A stretch of DNA of 64,000 bases. Origin: DASXHD01 sp038239005. GTDB lineage: Bacteria > Myxococcota_A > Polyangia > Polyangiales > Polyangiaceae. Where the stretch lies: positions 20,613-84,612 of the forward strand of contig JBBSFE010000012.1 in NCBI GenBank assembly GCA_038239005.1, given 5' to 3'. Shown here one piece after another: positions 8,727 to 17,548 of the stretch. Each line of letters starts with the position of its first letter. Positions within the stretch are counted from its first letter, which is position 1. Under the pieces are notes generated by a model, which was not told where the DNA came from, did not search any database, and saw nothing but the letters and a program-made list of their open reading frames with translations. The position numbers were made by a program, and so were the translations under genes.

Positions 8727-9995
8727 ATGGCTGTCGTCGACGTCGCACTTCCGCAGCTCGGTGAGAGTGTCACTGAGGGGACCATCAGCAAGTGGCTCGT
8801 CAAAGAGGGCGACGTCGTCGCGCAAGGCCAAGCGATCCTCAGCGTCTCGACCGACAAGGCCGACGCCGAAGTGCCCGCACCCGCCGCCGGTCGCATCACG
8901 AAGCTCCTCGCCAAAGAAGGTGACGTCGTCGCGGTGAAGACCATCGTCGCGCAAATCGAAGAAGGCGTCGCTCCACGTCCTTCGAATGCGCCTGCAAAGT
9001 CGTCCGCTGCGCCGCCGCCGCCTTCATCGCGGCCGTCGCTTTATTCGACATCACCCATGGCATCTCCATCCGTTCGCAAAGACGCACTCGAGCGCGGCGT
9101 CGATCTCGTGTCGATTCAAGGCACGGGCGATCACGGTCGCATCACCAAGGACGACGTCTCTCGCGCGCGCATCGAACCGCCCCCGGCGCCGCGCGCCGCT
9201 CAAGTCGCGACGTTGATGAACACGACGGGCTTCGTTCCGCCGATTCCCGGCGTCGGCTACGGCACGTTCAAAGTGCCCGCGTTCAAGCAGCACGAAGGCG
9301 ATCAGATCATCGCGTTCACGCGTCGTCGCCGCATCACCGCCGACCACATGACGTATTCGAAGTTCGCTTCGCCGCATGTCGTCACCGTGGCCGAGGTCGA
9401 TCTCCACAAATCGGCGCGCCTTCGCGAAGCCCACAAAGATCGCTACAAGAAGGAGGGCCACGCCCTCACGATGCTCGCCTTCGTCGTCGTCGCGTGTGCG
9501 CGTGCGCTCCGCGAGACGCCGCAGCTCAACGCGCGCGTCCTCGACGACTCCTACGTCCTCATCAAAGACATCAACATCGGCGTCGCGGTCGATTCACCCG
9601 ACGGGCTGGTCGTTCCGGTCATTCGTCGCGCAGACGAGCTCGGTGTTCGCGGCATCGTGCGCTCCATCGACGAGCTCGCGGTGCGCGCAAAAGGCGGGAA
9701 AATTACGATCGACGATTTGAGCGGCGCAACGTTCAGCGTCTCGAACCCCGGCATGAAGGGCAACCTCTTCGGCGCCGCGATCATCAACCAGCCCAACGTC
9801 GGCATTTTGCGCATGGGCGAGATTCAAAAGCGCGTCGTCGTGGTCGAGAGCGAAGATGGCGAAGATCAGATCGTCATTCACCCGGTGATGTTCATGGCCC
9901 TCAGCTACGACCACCGCGTCGTCGATGGCGTCGCCGCAAACGCATTCCTCTGGCGCGTTACCGAGCTGCTCGAAAAAGCCGACTTCGAAGTTTGA
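8727..9995 (+). CDS. Dihydrolipoamide acyltransferase, E2 of a 2-oxo acid dehydrogenase complex
   Basis: 422 residues from ATG 8727, 11 bp after rsmB; the longer open frame upstream is rsmB's shadow. Domains in order: lipoyl (1-76; lipoylated Lys44 in STDKADAEVP), a Pro/Ser linker, a peripheral subunit-binding domain (about 110-150; SVRKDALERGVDL, GDHGRITKDDV), a second linker, and the catalytic domain (about 200-422) with the active-site HRVVDG (His396). It transfers an acyl group from lipoate to CoA. Substrate (pyruvate, 2-oxoglutarate or branched-chain acids) cannot be fixed from sequence; no E1 or E3 gene lies nearby. Its 3' end overlaps the convergent gene by 38 bp. Confidence 0.9.
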   Translation: MAVVDVALPQLGESVTEGTISKWLVKEGDVVAQGQAILSVSTDKADAEVPAPAAGRITKLLAKEGDVVAVKTIVAQIEEGVAPRPSNAPAKSSAAPPPPSSRPSLYSTSPMASPSVRKDALERGVDLVSIQGTGDHGRITKDDVSRARIEPPPAPRAAQVATLMNTTGFVPPIPGVGYGTFKVPAFKQHEGDQIIAFTRRRRITADHMTYSKFASPHVVTVAEVDLHKSARLREAHKDRYKKEGHALTMLAFVVVACARALRETPQLNARVLDDSYVLIKDINIGVAVDSPDGLVVPVIRRADELGVRGIVRSIDELAVRAKGGKITIDDLSGATFSVSNPGMKGNLFGAAIINQPNVGILRMGEIQKRVVVVESEDGEDQIVIHPVMFMALSYDHRVVDGVAANAFLWRVTELLEKADFEV

Positions 9996-11247
9996 TCACG
10001 AACGCCGCCATCGCGGCGAAGAAGAGCGCGTCCCGTCCGCGTGGCTCCGACGACTCGCACCCGCAATGGCTCGATGGCACGTTGGGCTCGGAGCCAGGCA
10101 ATGCGCCGCCGTCGATGCCGAGCTGCTCTTCGAGCGCGGGCCATTGCGTGAGGCACTGTGCTGCGTTCGTGGTCGCCGCGCAGTCGAGCGGTTGATGAAC
10201 CGTTTCGAGACGAAGCAGCGGCGAGAACGTCGTGCCTTCGTCGAGCGTCGCGCCGAGAATGAAACCCGAGTTGGCTTCGTTGCCGCAGACGAAGAGTGTC
10301 GCGCCCGAGGTCGCGAGGCACTCGATTTGCGTCGCTGATTTTTGGGTGAACACGAGATCGCTCGCGCTGCCGGCCAAGAGCCCGTCGGTGATGCTGCCGA
10401 CGTACACGCGCGAGCCGTCCTGCGAGAGAGCGAAACCGAGCATTTTCCCGCCAGACCAGTGCTCGGTGAACGTTTGCCCGCCATCGCTCGACACGAGCAA
10501 ACGGCTCACGGCGACGCTCGCCGTGAGGCCGAGCGTGCGCACATAGACGCGGTCCGCGTTCGCTGGGTCGACGCCAGAGATGTACGCGCCCGTTTCGCCC
10601 GCGACGAACGGGATCGGATACTCCGAGTAGCTCATGCCGCCATCTTTCGAGACCAGCATCGCTCCGTGATTCGCTCCGAAGATTTGCCCGCTGATGTAGA
10701 TGCGTGACGAATCGCTCGGCGCGATGTCGAGCGTGTCGATGACGAGCATCGGATCGATCACGCCGCTCAGCGGCTGCCACGATTTGGCGGTGTCGATCGT
10801 CTCGAGGATTTGCGAGTTGTAGAGCGGCACACCGGCGTCGTTCGTGACTTTCGAGTAGGTGCTGGTGATCGCGATGGCAGTTGCGCCATCGGGTGTGCGA
10901 GCGACGTCGCTGGTGATGATCTTCTCGGTGCCGGAAACGAACGACCACGAGCAACCATGATCGGGCGACGTCGCGAGACCCTCGATTTGGCCGGAAAGCA
11001 CCCTGCCGCCATTCATCAACGCGACTGCAGGATCTTGCTGACCCGCGCACGGGATCGCCGATTCACAGAGCCAATCCCACGTCTTGCCCGCATCTTTGGA
11101 AAACAAGAAACCGAACGTGCTGCGGAGAAGCATGCTCGTCGGATCGTCGGGTGCGATCACGAGCTGGTTGGCTTCCGGCAAGCGAGAGTTCGCGTGTGCG
11201 ACTGTCGCGGAGAGCGTGACGATGGCGGCAATCGCGCTGCGCTTCAA
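9958..11247 (-). CDS. Secreted Asp-box (BNR/sialidase-type) beta-propeller protein with MYXO-CTERM-like tail
   Basis: 429 residues from a TTG at 11247 that overlaps the upstream methyltransferase stop (TTGA). A signal peptide (KRSAIAAIVTLSATVAHA) ends near residue 20. Asp-box motifs repeat: SKDAGKTWDW, SKDGGMSYSE and SSDGGQTFTE, typical of sialidase-like propellers, but no sialidase catalytic residues are evident, so only a propeller is claimed. The C-terminus has CGC, then a hydrophobic stretch (DALFFAAMAAFVI) and a basic end, which resembles the MYXO-CTERM surface-anchoring signal. The TAA stop at 9958 lies 38 bp inside the end of the convergent E2 gene. Confidence 0.75.
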   Translation of the reverse strand: MKRSAIAAIVTLSATVAHANSRLPEANQLVIAPDDPTSMLLRSTFGFLFSKDAGKTWDWLCESAIPCAGQQDPAVALMNGGRVLSGQIEGLATSPDHGCSWSFVSGTEKIITSDVARTPDGATAIAITSTYSKVTNDAGVPLYNSQILETIDTAKSWQPLSGVIDPMLVIDTLDIAPSDSSRIYISGQIFGANHGAMLVSKDGGMSYSEYPIPFVAGETGAYISGVDPANADRVYVRTLGLTASVAVSRLLVSSDGGQTFTEHWSGGKMLGFALSQDGSRVYVGSITDGLLAGSASDLVFTQKSATQIECLATSGATLFVCGNEANSGFILGATLDEGTTFSPLLRLETVHQPLDCAATTNAAQCLTQWPALEEQLGIDGGALPGSEPNVPSSHCGCESSEPRGRDALFFAAMAAFVIKLRSRLFRAAR

Positions 11248-11852
11248 GCGCGCTTCCTCGCGACGATCGCGATTTCGTCCGGCCCTTCCGTAACGTTGAC
11301 CTCGAGCGGCGCGAGCGCACGCCGCCATGCATCGGGCGCCATCGCGACGACGTCGATGCCAGCGCCCGTTTTTTCGTCTTCGAAGGTCGGGTGCGCCGTG
11401 GCCCACATGACCGAAGGCAGCTCTGCGTAAAATGATCCGCCGCCGCGAAGCACGCGGCCGATCTCGCGACCGAGATCGGCAACGGCATCATCGCTCGGCG
11501 GATGCGCGAGAGATCCAAAGAGCGCGATCACCGCGTCGAACGATGCAGCTTCGAACGGAAGCTTCTCCCAAAAATTGGCACGAATGCAGGGGATTTTGCG
11601 TGCGCGTTGGTTGCATAGCGCAAGCATCTCCTCCGATATGTCGACGCCCGTGACGCGGTGCCCGGCGTCGAGAAAGTGGTGAAGCTCGGTGCCCGTGCCT
11701 ACGCCGAGATCGAGAACGTCACTGGGCTCTCCGATGAGCTCGAGCAACTTCGCCATGCGCGCTCGAAGCTCGTGACTTGGGCGGGCGAAGACGCGATCGT
11801 AGCGCGGAGCGATGGCGTCGAAGAAACGGCGCGTCGTCTCCACATCGGGCAT
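11244..11852 (-). CDS. Class I SAM-dependent methyltransferase
   Basis: 202 residues from ATG 11852, which overlaps the upstream DUF2252 stop (TGATG). VLDLGVGTGTELHHF is SAM-binding motif I, GVDISEEML motif II, and SFDAVIALFGSL the post-motif region. RRFFDAIAPRYDRVF at the N-terminus matches the UbiE/Coq5-like group of small-molecule methyltransferases. The substrate is unknown. It is the middle gene of a coupled three-gene minus-strand unit with the DUF2252 protein and the Asp-box protein; no pathway links the three. Confidence 0.8.
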   Translation of the reverse strand: MPDVETTRRFFDAIAPRYDRVFARPSHELRARMAKLLELIGEPSDVLDLGVGTGTELHHFLDAGHRVTGVDISEEMLALCNQRARKIPCIRANFWEKLPFEAASFDAVIALFGSLAHPPSDDAVADLGREIGRVLRGGGSFYAELPSVMWATAHPTFEDEKTGAGIDVVAMAPDAWRRALAPLEVNVTEGPDEIAIVARKRA

Positions 11853-13081
11853 CACGCGCCAGCAATCTGACAGAACGCGAGGTACGCCGCTTCGTGGATG
11901 CCCGCGAGGCGCACCGCGCAGTCGATGATGTGCCGTCGATCGGCGGGCGACCAGTTGCGCGTCGATTTCGTCTTGCCGCGCATGTGCGCGCGCCCCGTGA
12001 GCGCGCCGAGCAAACGCGCGAGTGGGTCGAGCTCGTTGGGCGGCACTCTCGTGAGGTCGAGCTTGTCTTCTTGTGGCGTGAGCCTTCGTACGAGCATAGG
12101 GAGCCCACGAAGCATGGTCCGCCCGAGGCCGCGAGGCACGCTCGCGAGGCACGCTCGCTCGCCGGTCTCGACGCGTTCGGCGCCCACGAGCTTGCATTTC
12201 GTGAGGTTCGCCGACGACGGATCGCGGTCCTCTTCTTTCATGTCGAAGACCCAGTTGCCATCGCGTTTGTCTTTGCCTTTGCCGCGCACGAGGATCGCGA
12301 TGCGCAAACATCCGAGGCTTCCCGTGCCCGCGACGCGAAACGCCATGTCGCGGATCTCGTAGATCGTGTGATGTTTCCTCGGCACGTGCGCCGCGACGTA
12401 ACGCGCAAACGCACGCTCTCCGTCTCGCACCAGCGTGGGCGAGATCGATCGATAGCGCGGGCCACGGACGAATCGCCGCTTCTTGCCGACCGGTTCGGTG
12501 CGCCCATCGAGGAGAGCGCGTCGATCGCGCTGGCTTGCGCGCACGAGGAGCGAGCGCACGCTCGCGGGCATCGGCGGAAGAGCACGCGGCTTGTCGTCGA
12601 TCTCGCGCGCGTACGCTTCGACGAGCGCAGACGCGAGAGCGAGCGCCTCACGACCATTGGCGCCCATCTCGCGACCGGCGAGGATCAAGCTCGTCGTGAG
12701 GCGAATGACATCGTACCGCCACGGACCGATGGTGCAGTCGTCGAAGTCGTTGACGTCGAACACTGCGCCGGGCTCCGCGTTCTTGTGACGCTTGCCTTTG
12801 CCTGGGTCGGGCCGATACGCGCCGAAATTCTCGAGATGAAGATCGCCGATGATGACGCCTTCGCCGCCGGGCCCGTCGCGAAGAACCGGAACGCGCTCGA
12901 GCACTTCGTAAAACATGGGCGCGGCGCCGCGCAAGAACGCGAGCGGCGACGGCGACATGCGATCGATCTTGTGCCGATAGAGCGATTCGCCCGCCCAAAT
13001 GCGGACACGTGAGGTGCGCTTCAAGTCGCGCGCGAGCTGATCGCGCGCGAGAACATGTGGGTCGAGGGCAAGGACACTCAT
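11852..13081 (-). CDS. DUF2252 family protein
   Basis: 409 residues with the family's signature blocks: RMSPSPLAFLRGAAPMFY (about 42-59), IIGDLHLENFG (about 76-86) and FDVNDFDDCTIGPWRYD. DUF2252 (COG4320) is distantly related to kinase-like phosphotransferases, and the GDLHxEN and DFDD motifs match catalytic and metal-binding positions of that fold. The substrate is unknown. No signal peptide. First gene of a three-gene operon; its stop overlaps the methyltransferase start. It is divergent from lpxK, with a hairpin in the gap. Confidence 0.82.
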   Translation of the reverse strand: MSVLALDPHVLARDQLARDLKRTSRVRIWAGESLYRHKIDRMSPSPLAFLRGAAPMFYEVLERVPVLRDGPGGEGVIIGDLHLENFGAYRPDPGKGKRHKNAEPGAVFDVNDFDDCTIGPWRYDVIRLTTSLILAGREMGANGREALALASALVEAYAREIDDKPRALPPMPASVRSLLVRASQRDRRALLDGRTEPVGKKRRFVRGPRYRSISPTLVRDGERAFARYVAAHVPRKHHTIYEIRDMAFRVAGTGSLGCLRIAILVRGKGKDKRDGNWVFDMKEEDRDPSSANLTKCKLVGAERVETGERACLASVPRGLGRTMLRGLPMLVRRLTPQEDKLDLTRVPPNELDPLARLLGALTGRAHMRGKTKSTRNWSPADRRHIIDCAVRLAGIHEAAYLAFCQIAGA

Positions 13082-13136
13082 CGCAACGGCCTGCAGACTA
13101 CATTATCTCGGCGTCGCTTCGCTCCTTCGACAGGTG

Positions 13137-13161
13137 CATAACGTGCCTGCGGCACGTTATG
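13137..13161. repeat. Perfect 11-bp hairpin upstream of lpxK
   Basis: CATAACGTGCC (13137-13147) and GGCACGTTATG (13151-13161) are perfect inverted repeats separated by only TGC. It lies between the divergent DUF2252 and lpxK genes, just before the GTG at 13170. It could be an operator for a dimeric regulator or an RNA hairpin in the lpxK leader. There is no U-run on either side, so it is not a standard terminator. Confidence 0.6.
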
Positions 13162-13169
13162 TTGCGTCG

Positions 13170-14054
13170 GTGCTTCGCCTTGCCGTTCAGCGTCACCTCG
13201 AACGCGGCGCCAAACCGACGTTTGCCACGGCGATGATGTCGCGCGCGTGGGGCGAAGTGGCGCGCACCCGCATCACGAGGCCGCTGCATTCGGATGCCGA
13301 GGTCATCTGCGTCGGCGGGTCGACGCTCGGCGGCTCGGGAAAGACACCCCTCGTGATCGCGTGCGCGCGTCTCTTGATGGACAACGGCGTGAACGTCGCC
13401 GTCATCGGTCATGCGTATCGCGCGCGCCCGCCCGTCGAGCCTCGCGTCGTGACGGTCGATGACGATGTGGAGCTCGTGGGCGACGAAGCGATCGAGTGTG
13501 CGCGCGCGGGGCTTGTCGTCCTCGTCGCGCGATCACGTCAACGCGCGATCGATGCCGCACGCGCGGACGTCATCATTCTCGATGGCCCACTTCGCATCGA
13601 ATCGCGAGCGCTTTCGCTGCTCGCTGTTGCGGCGGACGACCCTTGGGGAAACGGTGAATGCCCCCCGCTCGGAAATCTACGCGCGCCGAAAACCGCGCTC
13701 ACAGGCGCCGCCGATCACGTCGTACCCGTGTGTGGGACATCACGCGGCGTACGGATCGGAACGCGCCTCGTCGCATACGCCGAGCTCGACCGGACAAACA
13801 TCGGCCTTGCGACCGGAATCGCTCGCCCGGAGCGCGTCGTCAGGATGCTCGCGTCACACGGAATCGTGCCCGCTCGCACCAAATTCATGGCGGATCACTC
13901 GAGCTTCCGTCATCCCGATAGGGATGGCCTTTTCTGGCTAACGACCGCAAAAGATGCTGCCCGCCACGCGCAAGCAAACGCAATTGACTACCACTTCGAC
14001 CTACCTACGTGGCTCGACCGCGAGCTCGGTTCACGCTTCTCATTTCGTTTCTGA
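13170..14054 (+). CDS. lpxK: Tetraacyldisaccharide 4'-kinase (LpxK-like)
   Basis: 294 residues from GTG 13170; an in-frame GTG at 13134 would add 12 residues that run through the hairpin. The Walker A loop GGSTLGGSGKTPLV (about residue 50) is the LpxK form, followed by VIGHAYRARPP (in place of the usual VVSRGYG), VGDEAIECAR, and NGECPPLGNLRAPKTAL (matching the family's FGNGxxLPxGPLREP). LpxK phosphorylates the lipid A precursor at the inner membrane. The usual DDGFQH block is reduced to IILDG, so the protein is divergent and somewhat short (family about 320). Activity is likely but not certain. Confidence 0.75.
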   Translation: MLRLAVQRHLERGAKPTFATAMMSRAWGEVARTRITRPLHSDAEVICVGGSTLGGSGKTPLVIACARLLMDNGVNVAVIGHAYRARPPVEPRVVTVDDDVELVGDEAIECARAGLVVLVARSRQRAIDAARADVIILDGPLRIESRALSLLAVAADDPWGNGECPPLGNLRAPKTALTGAADHVVPVCGTSRGVRIGTRLVAYAELDRTNIGLATGIARPERVVRMLASHGIVPARTKFMADHSSFRHPDRDGLFWLTTAKDAARHAQANAIDYHFDLPTWLDRELGSRFSFRF

Positions 14055-14134
14055 TATCGTTTCGGGTAGTACCGTTACGGCAGATTCGCCTCGCGGAAGG
14101 CCACATACCTTGGGGGTCGTGGCGGGGCTTCACG

Positions 14135-15031
14135 ATGACCGATTCCGACGAGAAGACACGCGTAACAACGATCGTGCAGAAGCCCGAGGGGGATGCCCCA
14201 AAGGGTAACGACTGCCTCGTCGTGATTTACACCAAGGAGCCCACACTCCTCGGGAAGCGGTTCGTCCTCGATTCGAGTCGCATCAGCGTCGGTCGCGGCA
14301 GCGAGAACTTGATCGTGCTCGAAGGCGATTCCGTGTCACGCAAGCACTGCCACTTCGAGCAACGCAACACGATCTGGTGGGCCGTCGACGACAACTCCAC
14401 CAACGGCACCTACGTGAACGACGATCAGATCGTGCGCGAGCAACCGCTCTCGAACGGCGACCGCATCAAAGTGGGCCCGACTATTTTCAAGTACCTCTCC
14501 GGTTTCGACGTGGAAGCGCAGTACCACGAAGAAATTTATCGGATGACCATCATCGACGGCCTCACGCAGGCGCACGTGAAGCGCTTCTTGCTCGAGGCGC
14601 TCGAAAAAGAAATCATCCGCGCGCGTCGCCATCAACGCGAGCTCTCGTTCTTGATGTTCGACATCGACCACTTCAAAAAAATCAACGACTACCACGGCCA
14701 CCTCGCCGGCGACTTCGTGCTGAAGGAGCTCGCGCGCATCGTGCAAGGCCGCATTCGCCGCGACGAAGTGTTCGCGCGCTACGGCGGTGAAGAGTTCGCC
14801 ATCGTGCTCCCCGAAACGAACCTCGAAGGCGCTCGCGCCCTCGCCGATGGGCTCCGAGACAAAGTGGAGACATCGCGCTTCGTCTTCCAGAACGAGAGCA
14901 TCAAGGTCACCGTGTCGGTCGGCGTGGCGATGCTTGCCGATACCGATCGCACGAGCATGGAGCTCATCAAGCGCGCGGACGAAAAGCTTTACGAAGCGAA
15001 ACGCGGCGGCCGCAACAAAGTCGTGGCTTGA
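14135..15031 (+). CDS. FHA-GGEEF diguanylate cyclase
   Basis: 298 residues from ATG 14135; the open frame before it is not protein-like. Residues 1-30 are a flexible tail holding TRVTTIV. The FHA domain (about 45-115) has VGRGSENLI, SVSRKHC and STNGTYVND, the phosphothreonine-binding residues. The GGDEF domain (about 130-298) has FDIDHFKKINDYHGH and RYGGEEF (Gly217), so it should make cyclic di-GMP. The product-inhibition site reads RRDE instead of RxxD. The architecture equals Bdellovibrio DgcB, in which the FHA domain reads a phosphorylated N-terminal tail; the TRVTT stretch here could be the same kind of switch (inference). The next gene starts within its stop codon (TTGA). Confidence 0.88.
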   Translation: MTDSDEKTRVTTIVQKPEGDAPKGNDCLVVIYTKEPTLLGKRFVLDSSRISVGRGSENLIVLEGDSVSRKHCHFEQRNTIWWAVDDNSTNGTYVNDDQIVREQPLSNGDRIKVGPTIFKYLSGFDVEAQYHEEIYRMTIIDGLTQAHVKRFLLEALEKEIIRARRHQRELSFLMFDIDHFKKINDYHGHLAGDFVLKELARIVQGRIRRDEVFARYGGEEFAIVLPETNLEGARALADGLRDKVETSRFVFQNESIKVTVSVGVAMLADTDRTSMELIKRADEKLYEAKRGGRNKVVA

Positions 15032-16326
15032 GCGCTCAAGCGCTTCCCGAGATTAACGTCGCGCCGCCAGGTCCGCGATCACGTGAGCTCTCCGCGCGTC
15101 TCGCTCGCGTCGAGTCGCCCAATGTAGCGGCGCGCAAAGACACGCGTGCGCTCGAGTCGATCGTGTACGAGCGTGGCGAAGGCGTGAACGTGTTCGACGC
15201 CGACGGCAATCGCTACGTCGACATGACCGCGGGGTTCGGCGCGATCTTGCTCGGGCACGGCGACGAAGCGGTGGAGCACGCCGTCGCCCTGCAGACGCGC
15301 ACGCTCTCGCTCGCGCTCGGTGACGTCTACGCGTCGGAGGCGAAAGTTCTGCTCGTGGAGAAGCTCGCGTCGCTCTATCCCGAGAAAGGCGCGCGCGTGC
15401 TCCTTGGGTCGAGTGGCGCTGACGCAGTGACGGCCGCGCTCAAAACCGCGGTGCTCGCCACGGGGCGCTCGGGCGTGCTCGCGTTCACGGGCGCGTACCA
15501 CGGGCTCTCGTATGCGCCGCTCGCTGCGTGCGGCCTTCACGCATCGTTTCGCGAGCCGTTCGCGGTGCAACTCGGTCGCCACGTAACGTTCGCGCCGTTT
15601 CCTGCGACCGATGCCGAAGAAAATGAGTGCATCATACACATGCAAAACGCGCTGATTTCAGGGCAAATTGGCGCAGTTTTGATCGAGCCCATCCTCGGGC
15701 GCGGTGGGTGCGTCGTGCCTCCACCGCTTTTTTTGCGACGCGTGCGCGATCTCTGCGATCGCGCGGGTGCGCTCCTCATCGTCGACGAAATTTGGACGGG
15801 TCTCGGGCGCAGCGGCTCGATGCTGATGTCCGTGAGCCAAGGCGTCCTCGCGGACCTCGTGTGTCTCGGCAAAGGACTCGGCGGCGGCATTCCGATCTCC
15901 GCATGCATCGGCTCCGCGAAAGTGATGGCGCCTTGGGCCGAGCACGGCGGCGCAACGCTTCACACCGCGACGCATTTCGGAAATCCCATCGCATGTCGTG
16001 CTGCACTCGCAGCGCTCGCACGCATCGAGGGCGATGGTTTGGCAGATCGCGCGCGCAAGCTCGGCGACGATTTCCTCGAGCTCCTCCGCGAGCGCATCGG
16101 CAAACACGAATCCGTGCGCGAGGTGCGCGGCCGTGGCCTCATGATCGGCATCGAGCTCGCAAATCAACCACGCGCTCTTGCCGTGATGCGCGCCCTCCTC
16201 GAACGCGGCTGGCTCGTGCTCACGGGTGGTCGCGCAGGCGAGGTCATCACGCTCACACCGCCACTGACGATCGAGATGCGCGTCCTTCGCGCATTCACGG
16301 GCGCACTCGCCGACGTCGTTTCTTGA
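15028..16326 (+). CDS. Class III PLP-dependent aminotransferase
   Basis: 432 residues from a TTG start at 15028 overlapping the upstream stop (TTGA). Family blocks in order: FDADGNRYVDMTAGFGA, LLGSSGADAVTAALK, GAYHGLSYA, LIVDEIWTGLGR (PLP-ring Asp), and LGKGLGGGIPIS with the PLP-binding Lys. This is the 4-aminobutyrate/ornithine/acetylornithine aminotransferase subgroup (class III). The amino donor cannot be told; no matching biosynthetic genes are adjacent, and coupling to a cyclic-di-GMP enzyme gene is probably positional only. Confidence 0.85.
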   Translation: MSAQALPEINVAPPGPRSRELSARLARVESPNVAARKDTRALESIVYERGEGVNVFDADGNRYVDMTAGFGAILLGHGDEAVEHAVALQTRTLSLALGDVYASEAKVLLVEKLASLYPEKGARVLLGSSGADAVTAALKTAVLATGRSGVLAFTGAYHGLSYAPLAACGLHASFREPFAVQLGRHVTFAPFPATDAEENECIIHMQNALISGQIGAVLIEPILGRGGCVVPPPLFLRRVRDLCDRAGALLIVDEIWTGLGRSGSMLMSVSQGVLADLVCLGKGLGGGIPISACIGSAKVMAPWAEHGGATLHTATHFGNPIACRAALAALARIEGDGLADRARKLGDDFLELLRERIGKHESVREVRGRGLMIGIELANQPRALAVMRALLERGWLVLTGGRAGEVITLTPPLTIEMRVLRAFTGALADVVS

Positions 16327-16375
16327 TCGGTTCATGAATGGCTCCGGTGGTACGAAACATGATACGGAGGTCGGC

Positions 16376-16921
16376 ATGACGAGTGGAAAAGCATCGTTCG
16401 TGGTGGGCGTTTCTCTCGCGGCGCTCTTGTCGCTGAACGCCACGGCGTGCCTGAAGGGCTACCTCAACGCCGCGAAGACGGCGGAAGCGCGCAACAACAT
16501 CGGCTACATTTCACGTCAAGCCGTCGCCGCGTACGATCGCGAATCGATGAGCACGATCCTCGTGCAAGGCGCAGCGAGCGAGGCGAAGAATTCGCTCTGC
16601 AAGTCGGCGACGAAGAAGGTGCCGTCGAGCGCATCGGACATCAAGGGCAAGAAATACATGTCGAGCCCTTCCGACTGGACTTCCGATCCGAGCGACACCG
16701 GCTTCACGTGTCTCAAGTACACGTCGGAGGTCCCCCAATACTACATGTACAACTACACCATGACCGGCAAGGGCTCCGCCGAGGGCGACTCGTACTCGGT
16801 CACCGCCGAAGGCGACTTGAACGGTGACGGCGTGCTCTCGAAATTCGAGGTCACCGGCAAAGTCGTCGGTCACGCTGTCGTGGCGTCGCCCGCGATCAAA
16901 GAGACGAACCCGACCGAGTAA
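16376..16921 (+). CDS. Secreted pilin-like protein lacking the prepilin cleavage site
   Basis: 181 residues from ATG 16376, with a GGAGG ribosome-binding site 7 bases upstream; the earlier in-frame start at 16334 lacks one. A hydrophobic signal segment (VVGVSLAALLSLNATAC) could be a signal peptide or weak lipobox. The rest resembles the globular part of myxobacterial type IV pilin-like proteins: LNAAKTAEARNNIGYISRQA, LCKSATKKVP, KGKKYMSSPSDWTSD, FTCLKYTSEVPQYYMY. The FTLxE prepilin motif is absent, so assembly into a pilus is unlikely. Function unknown. Confidence 0.65.
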   Translation: MTSGKASFVVGVSLAALLSLNATACLKGYLNAAKTAEARNNIGYISRQAVAAYDRESMSTILVQGAASEAKNSLCKSATKKVPSSASDIKGKKYMSSPSDWTSDPSDTGFTCLKYTSEVPQYYMYNYTMTGKGSAEGDSYSVTAEGDLNGDGVLSKFEVTGKVVGHAVVASPAIKETNPTE

Positions 16922-16939
16922 GCGATTCGAGGATTCGGC

Positions 16940-17548
16940 TTGCAACCATACGGGCAACCCATGGGTTACGCGCAGTACGCGCCGCCGCCGCCGCGCGTCG
17001 ACGGTAACCGCCTGACGATTGCGAAAAACGCGCCGCCACAACTTCCGTGGATGTGCGTGAAGTGCGGACGCCCACACCACCCGCAAGCGCCGCTCACTTG
17101 GCGCACGATCGATTTTCGCTGGTTTCCAGCCTGGACGAACGTGTTCATCCTCGTCGGCCTTCTGCCCGCGCTCGTCATTCAGATGATCCTCACCAAGCAC
17201 GCGCGCATCACATTGCCTTGCTGCGCATCGTGCGATTCGCGCTGGGGGATGACGCGTCTCTTTTCGGCGTTGAGCTTCCTCGTTCCCGTTCTGCTTTGCG
17301 TTGGAGGCCTCGCCATCGGCGTGAATGCGCCCGCCTCGGATCGCGGGTCGTGGATTTTGGGCTCGCTCGTCGGGCTCATCCTGTCGATCATCGTCGTGCC
17401 GCTGACGACGCGCGCGGTCTTCATCGCGCCGCGCACGGTCCGCACCGATTTCATCGACGACTACGTCATTCGACTTCATGGAATTTCGCCGGCGTTCTTG
17501 GCGATGTTCCGGGCGCCGCCGCCCGGCATCGGCGTAGGCCCGCGTTGA
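16940..17548 (+). CDS. Small membrane protein with two CxxC pairs
   Basis: 202 residues from TTG 16940. A Pro/Gln/Tyr-rich head (PYGQPMGYAQYAPPPP) is followed by CVKC (about 38-41) and CCASC (about 93-97), which together could bind one zinc. Hydrophobic segments at about 67-85, 104-128 and 135-155 suggest three membrane helices. No function is recognised. Its TGA overlaps the ATG of the decayed lipoprotein gene (TGATG). Confidence 0.65.
   Translation: MQPYGQPMGYAQYAPPPPRVDGNRLTIAKNAPPQLPWMCVKCGRPHHPQAPLTWRTIDFRWFPAWTNVFILVGLLPALVIQMILTKHARITLPCCASCDSRWGMTRLFSALSFLVPVLLCVGGLAIGVNAPASDRGSWILGSLVGLILSIIVVPLTTRAVFIAPRTVRTDFIDDYVIRLHGISPAFLAMFRAPPPGIGVGPR

Noticed and set aside
9958..11247. Calling the Asp-box protein a sialidase
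   Set aside because: Asp-boxes occur in many propellers and the sialidase Arg triad and Tyr/Glu pair were not found.
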